A stretch of DNA of 33,655 bases from a bacterium (lineage in GTDB: Bacteria; 4484-113; JAFGCY01). Below the pieces are notes generated by a model. It did no database searches and had not been told where the DNA came from. It saw only the letters and a program-made list of their open reading frames with translations. Below are positions 1 to 8,661 of the stretch, one piece after another (the first letter of the stretch is position 1; each line of letters begins with the position of its first letter). A program made the translations under genes and the position numbers. The stretch lies in assembly GCA_016932385.1 (NCBI GenBank), contig JAFGCY010000052.1, positions 1 to 33,655 of the forward strand, written 5' to 3'.

Positions 1-27
1 GAGCCCGAGCCGGAGGGCGGTGAGTAA
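1..27 (+). CDS. possible C-terminal tail of a plus-strand protein (partial)
   Basis: Frame 1 reads Glu-Pro-Glu-Pro-Glu-Gly-Gly-Glu and then TAA at 25-27. An acidic Pro/Glu tail is a plausible protein C-terminus. A strong plus-strand terminator lies about 75 bases downstream, which is where the transcript of a gene ending here should stop. Only eight codons are visible, so no function can be given and the call rests on context. Between this stop and the terminator there is only a small 6-bp hairpin (71-87). Confidence 0.25.
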   Translation, partial: EPEPEGGE

Positions 28-103
28 TCCTGCCAGCGCTCGGTTGAGCAACTAATCACGAATGACTGGTTATTCCATGACGGAATAGCGGAGGTAAACT
101 GGT

Positions 104-132
104 AAACAGGCTCGCGTCAGCGGGCCTGTTTT

Positions 133-134
<2 letters not shown>
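104..134. terminator. strong hairpin terminator, probably shared by convergent genes
   Basis: The arms AAACAGGCTCGC (104-115) and GCGGGCCTGTTT (120-131) pair over 12 positions with one G-T wobble and a GTCA tetraloop. On the plus strand the stem runs into TTTTTT (129-134), a classic intrinsic terminator. On the minus strand the tail is only TTT, so termination of the ABC ATPase transcript, whose stop codon (133-135) abuts the hairpin, would be weaker. Confidence 0.8.
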
Positions 135-876
<742 letters not shown>

Positions 877-884
877 GTGGACTC

Positions 885-2462
885 CTAAATCAGGCCAGCC
901 AGCAACAGAATTTCGCGGTAGGCCTGCTGGTAAGCGACCTTCGCGGACAACAGCGCGAGTTCGGCCGTCAGCACATTTTCCTGGGCTTCGATGACGTCCA
1001 GCGTTGTTGCCAGTCCGACCTCATTACGTTCAACCTGGACATTGTGGGTTTCTTGCACGACTTCCAGGTTGCTCTCCGCCAGCTTGACCTGCCGGTACTT
1101 GGTATCCAGGTCGCGCTGCAAGCCGCGCAAAGCGGTCTTCAGCTGCAACTCAGCATCCTGGATCGCCAGGTCCAGGCTGGCGAGATCCAACTCGGTTTGG
1201 GCCAGGTCCGCCCGGTCGGCCCGATTCCCCGGCGTGTTTGTCCAGTTGATGGTCAGCCCCAGACTGCTGTCATCGTTGTCAGTCAGCGCCGTGCCGAAAT
1301 TGGCGTCGCTCCCCGAACGGTTGTAGTTGACGCCGAGATTCAAATCCGGTTTCAACTGGTGGGATTGCTGGTCTCTTTGCAGGCGCAGGTTGGCCAGTTG
1401 CGTATTCAGGTTCTTCAGGTCGTAGCTGTTGGTGGCCACGAGGTTCCACAGGTCGTCGGGCAGCTGCGCTCCCAGGTCGAGCAACGCGCCCTGGCTGTCC
1501 ACGGTAATCTCGATCTCGCGGCCCTGGCTGATCAACACTGCCAGGGAGTCCCGCAGGCTGTCGTAGTTCTGCTGCGCGTCAAGCAATTGCGAACGCTGGC
1601 TGAGCACGCTGTTTTCCGCCTGCAGCAGCTCGGCCCGGATCGCCAGGCCGACCTTGTAACGTTCAACGGTACGCTCCAGTTGCTTCAGGGACACATCCAG
1701 GCTTTTCTCGCGAACCTGGATCGCCTCACGGGCGGCCACGGCGTTGAAAAACGTATCCATCACGTTCTTCTTGAGCTGGCGAATGTTGTCGTCGAGCCGG
1801 TTATAGGACAGCTGCAGGTTGTTGGAAGCGATGTACCGCGGGATCAGGTTGTAATACCGGCCCGCGCCTTGGGCCAACGGTCGCGAATATGACAGGCTGA
1901 CACCACCGCTGTACGAAGCGGTAGAGTCACCCTCAAAAAACGGATCCACCGCCGTGCGCCCCAGGCTGTATTTCAGTTGGAAGGCATCGCCGTATTCAGT
2001 TGGAACTGAATAAGAGATGTTTGCCGCCACGTTCTCGCGGATCGTCACCCCCGTCGTGCTGTTGGTGCTTCCGCTGGGGTGGTTGTGGGTGTATGAAAGC
2101 GACGCGCCGACCTGCGGGTCAAACGCGTAGTACGTTTTATCCACCGTATAATGGCCGCGTTCCACGGAGTAGTGCTGCTGCTGGATACCGAAATTGCTGG
2201 CCAAGGCCATCTCGAGCAACTGGTCCAGCGTGACCATCAGCGCCGACTCATCCACAAATGGTTCGGGCTTCAGCTTATAGACCGGATGTTCTTCCGTGTC
2301 CCCGACGGCATCGACATCAGCCGCTTCTTCCAGACTGGAAGAACTGCCGCCGATCAAGTTGATCGCTTCATTGCTGGTCGGGATGTCTTCGGCAAAAGCT
2401 GCGGTTACAGCACAGAACACCCCGCAAAGCGCCACCGGCCAGAGCCTGGTGAACTCCATCAC
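885..2462 (-). CDS. TolC-like outer-membrane efflux protein
   Basis: The 525-residue protein begins with a hydrophobic signal peptide ending in VTAAFA before EDIPTS, so it is exported. The body has the two-fold repeated helix-rich pattern of the outer membrane efflux protein (OEP) family: long Leu/Gln/Asn-rich heptad stretches (such as LKQLERTVERYKVGLAIRAE and its C-terminal counterpart LEVVQETHNVQVERNEVGLA) separated by beta-strand segments with alternating aromatic residues. Each RYKVGLA/RNEVGLA-like turn marks one half of the repeat. Family members form a trimeric channel across the outer membrane and periplasm. The start is GTG (2460-2462) followed directly by ATG, with GAGGAGG about 6 bases upstream; either codon could be used. 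An acidic linker of about 50 residues between signal peptide and core is longer than usual. It is co-transcribed with the ABC ATPase downstream. Confidence 0.93.
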   Translation of the reverse strand: MMEFTRLWPVALCGVFCAVTAAFAEDIPTSNEAINLIGGSSSSLEEAADVDAVGDTEEHPVYKLKPEPFVDESALMVTLDQLLEMALASNFGIQQQHYSVERGHYTVDKTYYAFDPQVGASLSYTHNHPSGSTNSTTGVTIRENVAANISYSVPTEYGDAFQLKYSLGRTAVDPFFEGDSTASYSGGVSLSYSRPLAQGAGRYYNLIPRYIASNNLQLSYNRLDDNIRQLKKNVMDTFFNAVAAREAIQVREKSLDVSLKQLERTVERYKVGLAIRAELLQAENSVLSQRSQLLDAQQNYDSLRDSLAVLISQGREIEITVDSQGALLDLGAQLPDDLWNLVATNSYDLKNLNTQLANLRLQRDQQSHQLKPDLNLGVNYNRSGSDANFGTALTDNDDSSLGLTINWTNTPGNRADRADLAQTELDLASLDLAIQDAELQLKTALRGLQRDLDTKYRQVKLAESNLEVVQETHNVQVERNEVGLATTLDVIEAQENVLTAELALLSAKVAYQQAYREILLLAGLI

Positions 2463-2560
2463 GATATGCCTCCTCTTCGTCTGCCGGTCGGTGCCCTACC
2501 TAACTAGGGACGTCCGACTCCCCGCCTTGTTCGATGCGTTTAATCCGCGAATTGTTGCAG

Positions 2561-3394
2561 CTACGCCGGATTGTATGACTGAATACTGTTCGTGAACTCC
2601 TGCCAGATCGGCGTAGCGTAATAGTAGCCAAGATAACTCAGGCCGCCCAGTACCACGAGTAGAACGACGACGACACCGATCACCTGTCCACCGGCCATAT
2701 CCGCGCCCTGGGAGATACCCATAATGAACAACACAATGCCGTAGAGCATCAGGATCGAACCAATAATACCCAGGACCGACGGCGAAGCCGTGACCATTTC
2801 CAGCGAGGCGGAATAGGCTGCGAGGCTATCAGGCATGGCAAACGCCAGGCCGATGCTGTAGAAGAACGCGGCGTAGGCCAGCCCGCTGAGGAAATTGCCA
2901 TAGCTTCCCTGTCCGCCAAACACCTTACTGGCGACGAAGCAGATCGAGCCCACGAGAATCCACAGGACGACCATCAGGATCGGGAAAAAGACCAGGTTGC
3001 TGGTTACATAGATATCGAAATTCCCGTCCATGACACTGATACCGTACTGCGCAGCAATGTCGCGGTAGTTCGCGTTGCTGTTCAGCAGTGCTGCACTATT
3101 GCACAGCGAAACGGCGATATTGTGGAATGAGCCTGTGAGTAGTGACTGGGTCGCCAACAAACCAAACGTGCCAATCAACCCACCCAGAAAGACGACGAAG
3201 ATCGAGAAGAAGAAGTTGTCGTTCTGTCCATGGTGGCTTAGGCTCGCCCCGGGGGCCGTGATTACTTCAAACATGTTGATGAAGAATCGCAGACCCAGCG
3301 CGACCAGAGTGGCCAGCGTAATGACGCCGAGTATGATATACAGCGGCTGGCCAAGCACTGATTCCGCTTGGAACAAGGCCAGATTCAACGGCAT
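2561..3394 (-). CDS. Yip1-like multi-pass membrane protein
   Basis: This 277-residue protein has about five hydrophobic segments: near residues 17-40, 62-85, 130-155 (WILVGSICFVAS), 165-190, and two close together between 205 and 260. It has no signal peptide or soluble domain. The segment FINMFEVITAPGASLSH ahead of the second membrane helix resembles the short amphipathic lead-in of bacterial Yip1-domain proteins, a family of small membrane proteins without a defined biochemical role in bacteria. The ATG start has GGGGG about 10 bases upstream. It sits 42 bases after the RDD gene and 98 bases before the TolC-like gene, in the same direction. The family call is moderate; a generic integral membrane protein is the fallback. 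Confidence 0.65.
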   Translation of the reverse strand: MPLNLALFQAESVLGQPLYIILGVITLATLVALGLRFFINMFEVITAPGASLSHHGQNDNFFFSIFVVFLGGLIGTFGLLATQSLLTGSFHNIAVSLCNSAALLNSNANYRDIAAQYGISVMDGNFDIYVTSNLVFFPILMVVLWILVGSICFVASKVFGGQGSYGNFLSGLAYAAFFYSIGLAFAMPDSLAAYSASLEMVTASPSVLGIIGSILMLYGIVLFIMGISQGADMAGGQVIGVVVVLLVVLGGLSYLGYYYATPIWQEFTNSIQSYNPA

Positions 3395-3436
3395 TGCTCA
3401 ACCCCCGAATGCTACGGATTGAGCAATAATTATAGC

Positions 3437-4531
3437 TTAATCCAGTTTAATCTGCACCGTGTCGTATGAATCAATTCGCTTAACACCCGAGTAATTGATC
3501 ACTACCGTACCCGCGGCGTAGTCATGCGGGCCGCGGTAAGCCGGAAACACCGACGCCAGCAGGATCGAGGGCCAACCCAGGCAGATCATGAAAACCAACG
3601 TTCTGAGCGCTACCGCGCCGAAATGGACATAATCCCCCCATTCCGTTACCACCCGGCAGCTTAGCCAACTCATCCCCATGGTCCGGTTGAAAAAGGACAG
3701 CGTTACAAAGAAATATATATAGTCCACGATCGCAAACACCACCAGCCACGGCATAAAGGGCCGCAGGAGCACAGCGGCACTGAACACCCGGTGGAATACG
3801 GGGCTGCTAGCCGATTCATCGAACAAATGGAAAAACGCGCTGGGCTGGCTGTTGAACATCCCGCCTAAAATCCAGGCCAGGATCAGCACCAGGCCCCGCG
3901 TCAAAAGCAGATCCAACAACAAGGCCAGCACCCGTTTGAACGGATGGGCCGGTCGGCCCTCCATTCCCAGCAGAGCGCCGCCCACCTGAAATTCCGGATG
4001 TTCCTCCGGGGTCACTTCCCGGGCCGGATCGCTGGTCCCATATTCTTGTGCGGTCAGGATGTCTTCTTCTGAAGGTACGAATATCGCCACGGCGCAATCG
4101 CGGCAGACCATGCGCCCGCGCCGCACGACCAGGCACTCCTGGCAGTAGTAAGCCTGACACTCCGGGCATTGCTGAACCGAATGGCGCTCCGGGTGGTTCT
4201 TGCACATAACGGAAACTTCGGCATCGCGATAAAAGCTGCGAACCGCTGAATCGTAATCCGCATGCTCACGGGTGGCAGCGGAACTGAAGTCCACCAATTC
4301 TGCCGCGGACTCGGGATCACTGAGAATCCGCTCGATCTGAGTGATTCCCTGGGGTTCGGCCGGCGGCGGGGGTTTAGTACCAACGGGCTCTTCGTACGGG
4401 GGCACTGCAGGTTTAGCCTTAACCTCGGCGTCCGCAACCGGACTGTCATCGGATGTATCCTGCAAGATCCGCCACAGGTTCTGGCCGTCTGGCTGCCCGT
4501 CTCCCGGATTGCGCGGTTGGCTAGAATCCAT
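3437..4531 (-). CDS. B-box-type zinc finger plus RDD-domain membrane protein
   Basis: The 364-residue protein has three parts. Residues 1-105 are a polar, Pro/Asp/Glu-rich and probably disordered region. Residues 110-146 hold eight well-spaced zinc ligands (C110, H113, C122, C125, C130, C133, C143, C146), as in the cross-braced B-box-type fingers known from some bacterial membrane proteins. From about 200 to 350 lies an RDD domain, with a first membrane helix opening RVLALLLDLLL, two more hydrophobic segments, and the terminal RGPHDYAAGTVVI that matches the usual HD-x-x-AGT motif of RDD proteins. RDD proteins are small membrane proteins, some linked to ion or solute transport; the zinc finger suggests a cytoplasmic protein-protein docking part. 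It follows the TPR gene by 52 bases, and the TPR protein is a candidate partner. No ideal ribosome site is seen at this ATG (GGGAG lies about 15 bases upstream). Confidence 0.85.
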   Translation of the reverse strand: MDSSQPRNPGDGQPDGQNLWRILQDTSDDSPVADAEVKAKPAVPPYEEPVGTKPPPPAEPQGITQIERILSDPESAAELVDFSSAATREHADYDSAVRSFYRDAEVSVMCKNHPERHSVQQCPECQAYYCQECLVVRRGRMVCRDCAVAIFVPSEEDILTAQEYGTSDPAREVTPEEHPEFQVGGALLGMEGRPAHPFKRVLALLLDLLLTRGLVLILAWILGGMFNSQPSAFFHLFDESASSPVFHRVFSAAVLLRPFMPWLVVFAIVDYIYFFVTLSFFNRTMGMSWLSCRVVTEWGDYVHFGAVALRTLVFMICLGWPSILLASVFPAYRGPHDYAAGTVVINYSGVKRIDSYDTVQIKLD

Positions 4532-4564
4532 CAGCTACGTGTTCATCTCCCGTGTTTATTGAAC

Positions 4565-4582
4565 TCACCGTGGAACCGGTGA
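4565..4582 (-). other. short hairpin after the TPR gene stop codon
   Basis: TCACCG (4565-4570) and CGGTGA (4577-4582) form a 6-bp stem with a 6-base loop just past the TPR gene's stop codon. No T-run follows on either strand, so it is not a standard terminator; it could protect or process the mRNA, or be chance. Confidence 0.3.
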
Positions 4583-4583
4583 T

Positions 4584-4853
4584 TTATCCCAACGCGTCGA
4601 TTCGCTGCTTTATATCAGCTTGCTGCTCCGCATCGCGTGTCACGCGCATCAAGCCTTCCCAGGCTTTCTTGGCCCGGTGCCGGTATCCAAGCTTCTCGTA
4701 ACTCTCGGCCAGGTAGCGATGCGCTTCGATAAACATCGGATCAACCGTAACCGCTTGCTTGAACATATCACAGGCGTTGTCGAAATCCCGATCGGCAAAT
4801 GACTGCCGGCCCTGTTCAAACAACATTCGTGCATTCATGTCATTGCTCGGCAT
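4584..4853 (-). CDS. small TPR-repeat protein
   Basis: This soluble protein of 89 residues has no signal peptide. It carries about two tetratricopeptide repeats: ARMLFEQGRQSFADRDFDNACDM followed by FKQAVTVDP, then FIEAHRYLAESYEKLGYRHR with KKAWEGLMRVTRDAEQQ. The spacing of small and aromatic residues (A/G at position 8, Y/F at 11, A at 20, P at 32) fits the TPR consensus. Such domains mediate protein binding, not catalysis. The open frame extends to a GTG at 4859, but the ATG at 4851-4853 is better placed relative to AGGGG about 6 bases upstream. It starts only 17 bases past the 3' end of tRNA-Ala, with no terminator between, and is followed by the zinc-finger/RDD gene. Confidence 0.85.
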   Translation of the reverse strand: MPSNDMNARMLFEQGRQSFADRDFDNACDMFKQAVTVDPMFIEAHRYLAESYEKLGYRHRAKKAWEGLMRVTRDAEQQADIKQRIDALG

Positions 4854-4870
4854 GCGCACCCCTAGCTAAA

Positions 4871-4943
4871 TGGAGGCGAGCGGACTCGAACCGCCGGCCC
4901 TCGGCTTGCAAAGCCGATGCTCTACCAACTGAGCTACGCCCCC
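4871..4943 (-). tRNA. tRNA-Ala (anticodon UGC)
   Basis: On the minus strand a full cloverleaf of 73 bases can be drawn. The acceptor arms are GGGGGCG and CGCCTCC with one G-T pair, and the D-arm is GCTC/GAGC. The anticodon stem TCGGC/GCCGA encloses TTTGCAA, which places TGC at positions 34-36. The T-arm has TTCGAGT in the loop. The discriminator base is A and the CCA end is not encoded. A TATAAT box lies 20 bases upstream. Confidence 0.97.
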
Positions 4944-4962
4944 GGAATCCGGTTAGCTTACT

Positions 4963-4968
4963 ATTATA
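4963..4968 (-). promoter_or_regulatory. -10 box for the tRNA-Ala transcript
   Basis: A perfect TATAAT on the minus strand ends 19 bases before the tRNA 5' end, giving a start point near 4956. TTGACC lies upstream but at only 11 bases spacing, too short for a normal -35, so only the -10 is called. Confidence 0.6.
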
Positions 4969-5114
4969 CCGCTCCTCTTGGTCAAGGCGACTGAAGCCCC
5001 GGCGGGGGATAGTGGGACCCGTGCGGTCTGTCTGCGGGGCTGGGATCCGGTTGCGCTCAAGCTGCTTGCCTTGGCGCAAATGCATGGATTCACGTCAAGC
5101 ACAGGCCGGTGTAT

Positions 5115-5120
5115 TATAAT
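5115..5120 (+). promoter_or_regulatory. -10 box upstream of the winged-helix/methyltransferase-like gene
   Basis: A perfect TATAAT predicts a transcript start near 5127 and a leader of about 50 bases that ends in AGGGG, 6 bases before the ATG. No convincing -35 is present at 16-18 bases spacing. Confidence 0.5.
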
Positions 5121-5175
5121 GCAGCAGGTGCCCGTGAATCGGGACGGGTTTGCACGCGCAAAACAGGGGTAATAA

Positions 5176-7119
5176 ATGGCAACAAAGTCGGTATTGAGCA
5201 ATGTGGACATCATCAAGAGCTTCGTCTTCGAGCGCCAGCCGGTGACGCTTGATGAGATTGCCACGGAACTGCGCAGGCAGATGGCCTCGATCAAAAGCGA
5301 TGAGCTTGCGCGCGAACGCTATGTATTGCCCGTTTTACGGGCCCAACCGTATTACCGCGAAGTCGAGGGCCGCTGGCAGATCAATAAAGATGATTTGCCT
5401 GAGTACGAAGTGCTGCACGAGGTGATGCGCGAGGAGCACCGTTTACTTTACGAACGCGATGTGCGCAGCAAGGTTGCCAAGAAACTCGGAATTAAAGTGG
5501 GTGCCGTGGTCCTTGACCTGGAAAAAGCCGACGGCCTGATCAAGATCGGCTCACATTGGAGCATGGCTGACTGGGTGTTGGTGAACGACCAGGCGGAAGA
5601 AGTCCTGGTTCAGCATGGTAACGGCTTGAATGAGAAGGACCTGTTAAAGGCGATTTGCGAGCGCTTCGGACTCGATCCGACCAAGGCCATCCTGCATCTC
5701 AAGGGGGACAAACAAAAGCGGTTCGTCCAGGACCGCAAGCTGTGGTATCTCAAGAAGGATTTCGAGGAAAAGCAGAAAAAGGAGCCGGAGCAACGGATGA
5801 CCTTGCCGGAATTGAAAACCGGCGAGATCGACATGGCGCTGGAAGGTTCCTTCCTCGAGGCCCAGGTCAGTCGCGGCGACGATCGCGAATTCAGTGAATC
5901 GGCCGGCAAAGCCAAGCTGAAGAAAGCGCTGAAGAAACAGGCGCAGGAGATTCTGGAACAGCGCGATTCCGGCACCCAGGAGGACCTGGCGGTCAAGCTG
6001 TCCCAAGTGCTGACCGCGGCGGGCGTCGATGAGTACGGCGTGAAAAGCTACCAGCGCGTGGAAGCCGCCGCGCGTGAACGCGGACTCAGCCCCAAGGAGC
6101 GCGACGATATCCAAGGCTTTGTCGACCAGCTGCTGGAGCAGGAAACGGTCGGCGTCGGCGCTCCGTTGGCCAGCGTGGTTAATGCACCGTTGTCCGCCCG
6201 TAAAATTCAGGATGTCCTGCGGTTGAAGTACCTCGACTATACGCGTGACCGCGCCGTGATTCCGCAGGAATACTACCGGTTCATGATTGAAACCCTGCAC
6301 CCGACGGTCAATGATTCCGTCTTGCACCCATCATGCATGGAAGGCAACCTGACGGTGGAATTGTTGAACTACCTGCATGACCGGCTCGATGGCGCGGCCT
6401 GGGCCCTGATCGACGATGACAGCAGCATCGAGATCGTGCAACCGGACAGCTCGCGTTACCGCCTGACATCCAAGGATGCCGGGCTGCTGGAAAAAGCCCG
6501 TGACAAGTTCATGGTCAGTCAGGTCGACCTGATCAATCACTTCCTGAACTACAAATACACCGGCATTGAAGCCGACAAAGTGCTGGGGCACGCCGCGCGG
6601 GTGATTACCCGGCTGTCCGGCTACGAGCACACGTACATCGTCAGCCAAGACTTTCTGTCGCAATTACCGGAGATCTTCAACCATCCGCCGAATGAAACCA
6701 ACACCATCTCCGATCGATTCGATCGGATCATGGGCAACTTCACGTTCACGCAGGACCAGAACCTGGCGGCCAACTATCTGGACGAATCGCTGACACTCCT
6801 GGCCGACGGCGGGCAACTGGGTGTTTTCGTGCTCGCCGAACTGGTCAAGCTGCTGCATGAGCACGGCCTGCTGGGCGAGTTCTTGCAGGGCATGGCGGTA
6901 ACCCACTACATTAAGCTGCCGGTAATTGAGGGGCGCCACGAGGTCGTTGCACTGATCATCAAGTCACTTGACGACGAGGAAACCCCGCCGATTATCAGTG
7001 CCCAGGTTGCGGATTTCCGCAGCGCCAACGCCTTGAGCAACGCTTTGCAGAAAGAATCCTCCGGCAGTGGAATGTATGAACTTGTCGATCCGATGGCCCT
7101 GACAACCTTGATCAATTAA
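5176..7119 (+). CDS. winged-helix repeats fused to a degenerate HsdM-like methyltransferase fold
   Basis: This 647-residue cytoplasmic protein has no named family that I recognise. Its first 200 residues look like three tandem winged-helix units, each ending in a strand with a conserved Trp (EGRWQINKDD, GSHWSMADW, RKLWYLKK). A charged linker (about 200-330) follows. The C-terminal 300 residues follow the order of an N6-adenine methyltransferase of the HsdM type. Motif I DPACGSG is replaced by HPSCMEG (384-390), and the catalytic NPPF-type motif is replaced by GNFTF (Asn521). The downstream LADGGQLGVFVLAEL and VTHYIKLP segments match the strands that follow motif IV in HsdM proteins. The losses suggest SAM binding or catalysis is gone. 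The start has AGGGG at 6 bases. It is monocistronic or paired with fapA 124 bases later. No specificity or restriction subunit is nearby, so a role in restriction is unlikely. Confidence 0.6.
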   Translation: MATKSVLSNVDIIKSFVFERQPVTLDEIATELRRQMASIKSDELARERYVLPVLRAQPYYREVEGRWQINKDDLPEYEVLHEVMREEHRLLYERDVRSKVAKKLGIKVGAVVLDLEKADGLIKIGSHWSMADWVLVNDQAEEVLVQHGNGLNEKDLLKAICERFGLDPTKAILHLKGDKQKRFVQDRKLWYLKKDFEEKQKKEPEQRMTLPELKTGEIDMALEGSFLEAQVSRGDDREFSESAGKAKLKKALKKQAQEILEQRDSGTQEDLAVKLSQVLTAAGVDEYGVKSYQRVEAAARERGLSPKERDDIQGFVDQLLEQETVGVGAPLASVVNAPLSARKIQDVLRLKYLDYTRDRAVIPQEYYRFMIETLHPTVNDSVLHPSCMEGNLTVELLNYLHDRLDGAAWALIDDDSSIEIVQPDSSRYRLTSKDAGLLEKARDKFMVSQVDLINHFLNYKYTGIEADKVLGHAARVITRLSGYEHTYIVSQDFLSQLPEIFNHPPNETNTISDRFDRIMGNFTFTQDQNLAANYLDESLTLLADGGQLGVFVLAELVKLLHEHGLLGEFLQGMAVTHYIKLPVIEGRHEVVALIIKSLDDEETPPIISAQVADFRSANALSNALQKESSGSGMYELVDPMALTTLIN

Positions 7120-7192
7120 CCGAATTCGCGCAAGTTAAATACTGCTCAAAGTTGTGAAAATCATAAATTAAACGCGGTTGCGCGCGATAGGT

Positions 7193-7203
7193 TATAGTAT
7201 ACT
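7193..7203 (+). promoter_or_regulatory. overlapping -10 boxes upstream of fapA-like gene
   Basis: TATAGT (7193-7198) and TATACT (7198-7203) overlap in an AT-rich patch. Either would start a transcript around 7205-7211, giving a leader of about 35-40 bases before the ATG at 7244. TTGCGC at 7178-7183 is only 9 or 14 bases away and is not a good -35. Confidence 0.4.
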
Positions 7204-7243
7204 CAGATTAGTAAACCGCTAGCTAGCATGAGGGATGGCGGAT

Positions 7244-8629
7244 ATGGGGTTCGAACCGGGCGACGTCAAAGTTGAAGTGTCAGCCGACAAAATGCAAGCA
7301 AGTATCACGTTGTTGAACGAACGTGTGCGCGACCAGATCACTGAGGATTCGATTCGGTCTGCCCTGATTGATAAGCAGGTGATCGCCGGAATTGACGAAG
7401 AGCGCATCAAGCAGTTGGCAGCCAACCCGGTGTTCAACGTTCCGCAGGTAGTAGCTCAAGGCCAACGGGCGGTAGACGGTAAGAATGAGACTGTCGAATA
7501 CAAGTTCCCCGTCAGTACCGAGAAAAGCATCGAGGAAACCGCTACCGGTTCCCTGGACTTTCGCAGCATCAGCAACTTCGTCAGCATGCGGGCCAATGAG
7601 CTGCTGGCGGTCAAACAGCCGCCGACGCTCGGTACGTCCGGCTATACCGTCCTGGGCGATGAACTGAAAGCCCGTGACGGCCGCACGATCAACCTGCGCG
7701 TCGGTAAAGGCGCCCGGCTTTCCGACGATGGGCTGAGCGCCATCTCAACGACCGATGGCCATGCCTGCCTGATTGCGGACCGTATTACCGTGCAAAATAC
7801 AGTGGAGGTTCCCGCCCACGTCGATTACTCGGTCGGCAACATCAAGTTCATCGGGAATGTAAAGATCCGTGGCAACGTAATGCCCGACTTTACGGTCGAA
7901 GCCGAAGGCGACGTTGAAATCGCCGGCAATGTGGAGCAGGCAACTATCAAATGCGGCGGGGATCTGAATATCCGCGGCATCATTTTCGGTCAGGGCCAAT
8001 GCGAGATCGACGTCGTGGGTAACGCGATGATCGGCGCCATTGACCAGGCCACGGTTCGCGTTAAAGGCAACTTGCAGGTTAATAACTACGTCAGGCACAG
8101 CAACGTTGCCGTGGGCGGGCTGCTGGAAGTGCAGGCGAAGAAGGGCAACATCGTCGGCGGTGATATCCACTGTTACCGCGGGATCGAATCCCCGTACATC
8201 GGCAATAACATGGCGACGCTGACGAAATTGACGGTGGGCTCCAACCCGTTTGTCAGCCAAGAGAACGAAGCGTTGGAAGCCAAGTTCAGCGAGATTGACA
8301 AGCAACTCAAGCAGATCCGCGCGGCGATCAGCGCGATGCACGACCGTTATCCGCCGGGCAGCCGTACTTCGAAGACCGAAGAAATGATCACGAAGCTGGA
8401 GAACACGCGTTCTCAATTGGAACCGGCGGCCAAGGCGCTCAACGACCAGATCCAGCAGAACAAAGCGCAAAGCAGCGACTTCAAGGAAGCGAAGATCAAG
8501 GTCAGCCAGATCATTTATCCGGGTGTCATCGTCAGCTTCCGCGACCGCATGCAGTACAAAACCCAGGATGAACAGCAGCGGTTGTGCTTCTACGAGGAAG
8601 CCGCTGAGATCCGAACGGGACCGTTCTAA
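7244..8629 (+). CDS. FapA family protein (DUF342)
   Basis: The protein of 461 residues has the FapA layout. An N-terminal domain contains ITEDSIRSALIDKQVIAGID, typical of the family's helical part. It is followed by the RTINLRVGKGARLSDDGL strand region and a central right-handed beta-helix of repeated polar Gly/Asn/Val turns (GNVKIRGNVMPDFTVEAEGD, GGDLNIRGIIFGQG, GNAMIGAIDQATVRVKGNLQ). A C-terminal coiled coil of about 100 residues comes next, then a short beta end. Family proteins are cytoplasmic and self-assembling, and some affect flagellar assembly or chemotaxis; the beta-helix recalls bactofilins. No flagellar gene is in the window. The frame opens at ATG 7235, but ATG 7244 is preferred because GAGGG (7230-7234) lies 9 bases before it and touches the earlier ATG. 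It converges on tatD with 32 bases between. Confidence 0.88.
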   Translation: MGFEPGDVKVEVSADKMQASITLLNERVRDQITEDSIRSALIDKQVIAGIDEERIKQLAANPVFNVPQVVAQGQRAVDGKNETVEYKFPVSTEKSIEETATGSLDFRSISNFVSMRANELLAVKQPPTLGTSGYTVLGDELKARDGRTINLRVGKGARLSDDGLSAISTTDGHACLIADRITVQNTVEVPAHVDYSVGNIKFIGNVKIRGNVMPDFTVEAEGDVEIAGNVEQATIKCGGDLNIRGIIFGQGQCEIDVVGNAMIGAIDQATVRVKGNLQVNNYVRHSNVAVGGLLEVQAKKGNIVGGDIHCYRGIESPYIGNNMATLTKLTVGSNPFVSQENEALEAKFSEIDKQLKQIRAAISAMHDRYPPGSRTSKTEEMITKLENTRSQLEPAAKALNDQIQQNKAQSSDFKEAKIKVSQIIYPGVIVSFRDRMQYKTQDEQQRLCFYEEAAEIRTGPF

Positions 8630-8661
8630 ACCCGAGCCCGTAACAAAGCCACTTTGCCCGG

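Noticed and set aside
2494-2509. Hairpin CCCTA/TAGGG upstream of the TolC-like gene
   Set aside because: The stem is only 5 bp with no T-run; not enough for a terminator or operator call.
5071-5097. TTGGCG or TTCACG as a -35 for the box at 5115
   Set aside because: Spacings are far longer than 16-18 bases.
4799-5119. A 106-codon plus-strand reading frame across the tRNA
   Set aside because: It is the antisense translation of tRNA-Ala (the familiar spurious tRNA-derived peptide) with no ribosome site; the tRNA explains the sequence.
5176-7119. Active type I restriction-modification methyltransferase
   Set aside because: Motif I and the NPPF motif are both altered and no specificity or restriction subunit is adjacent.
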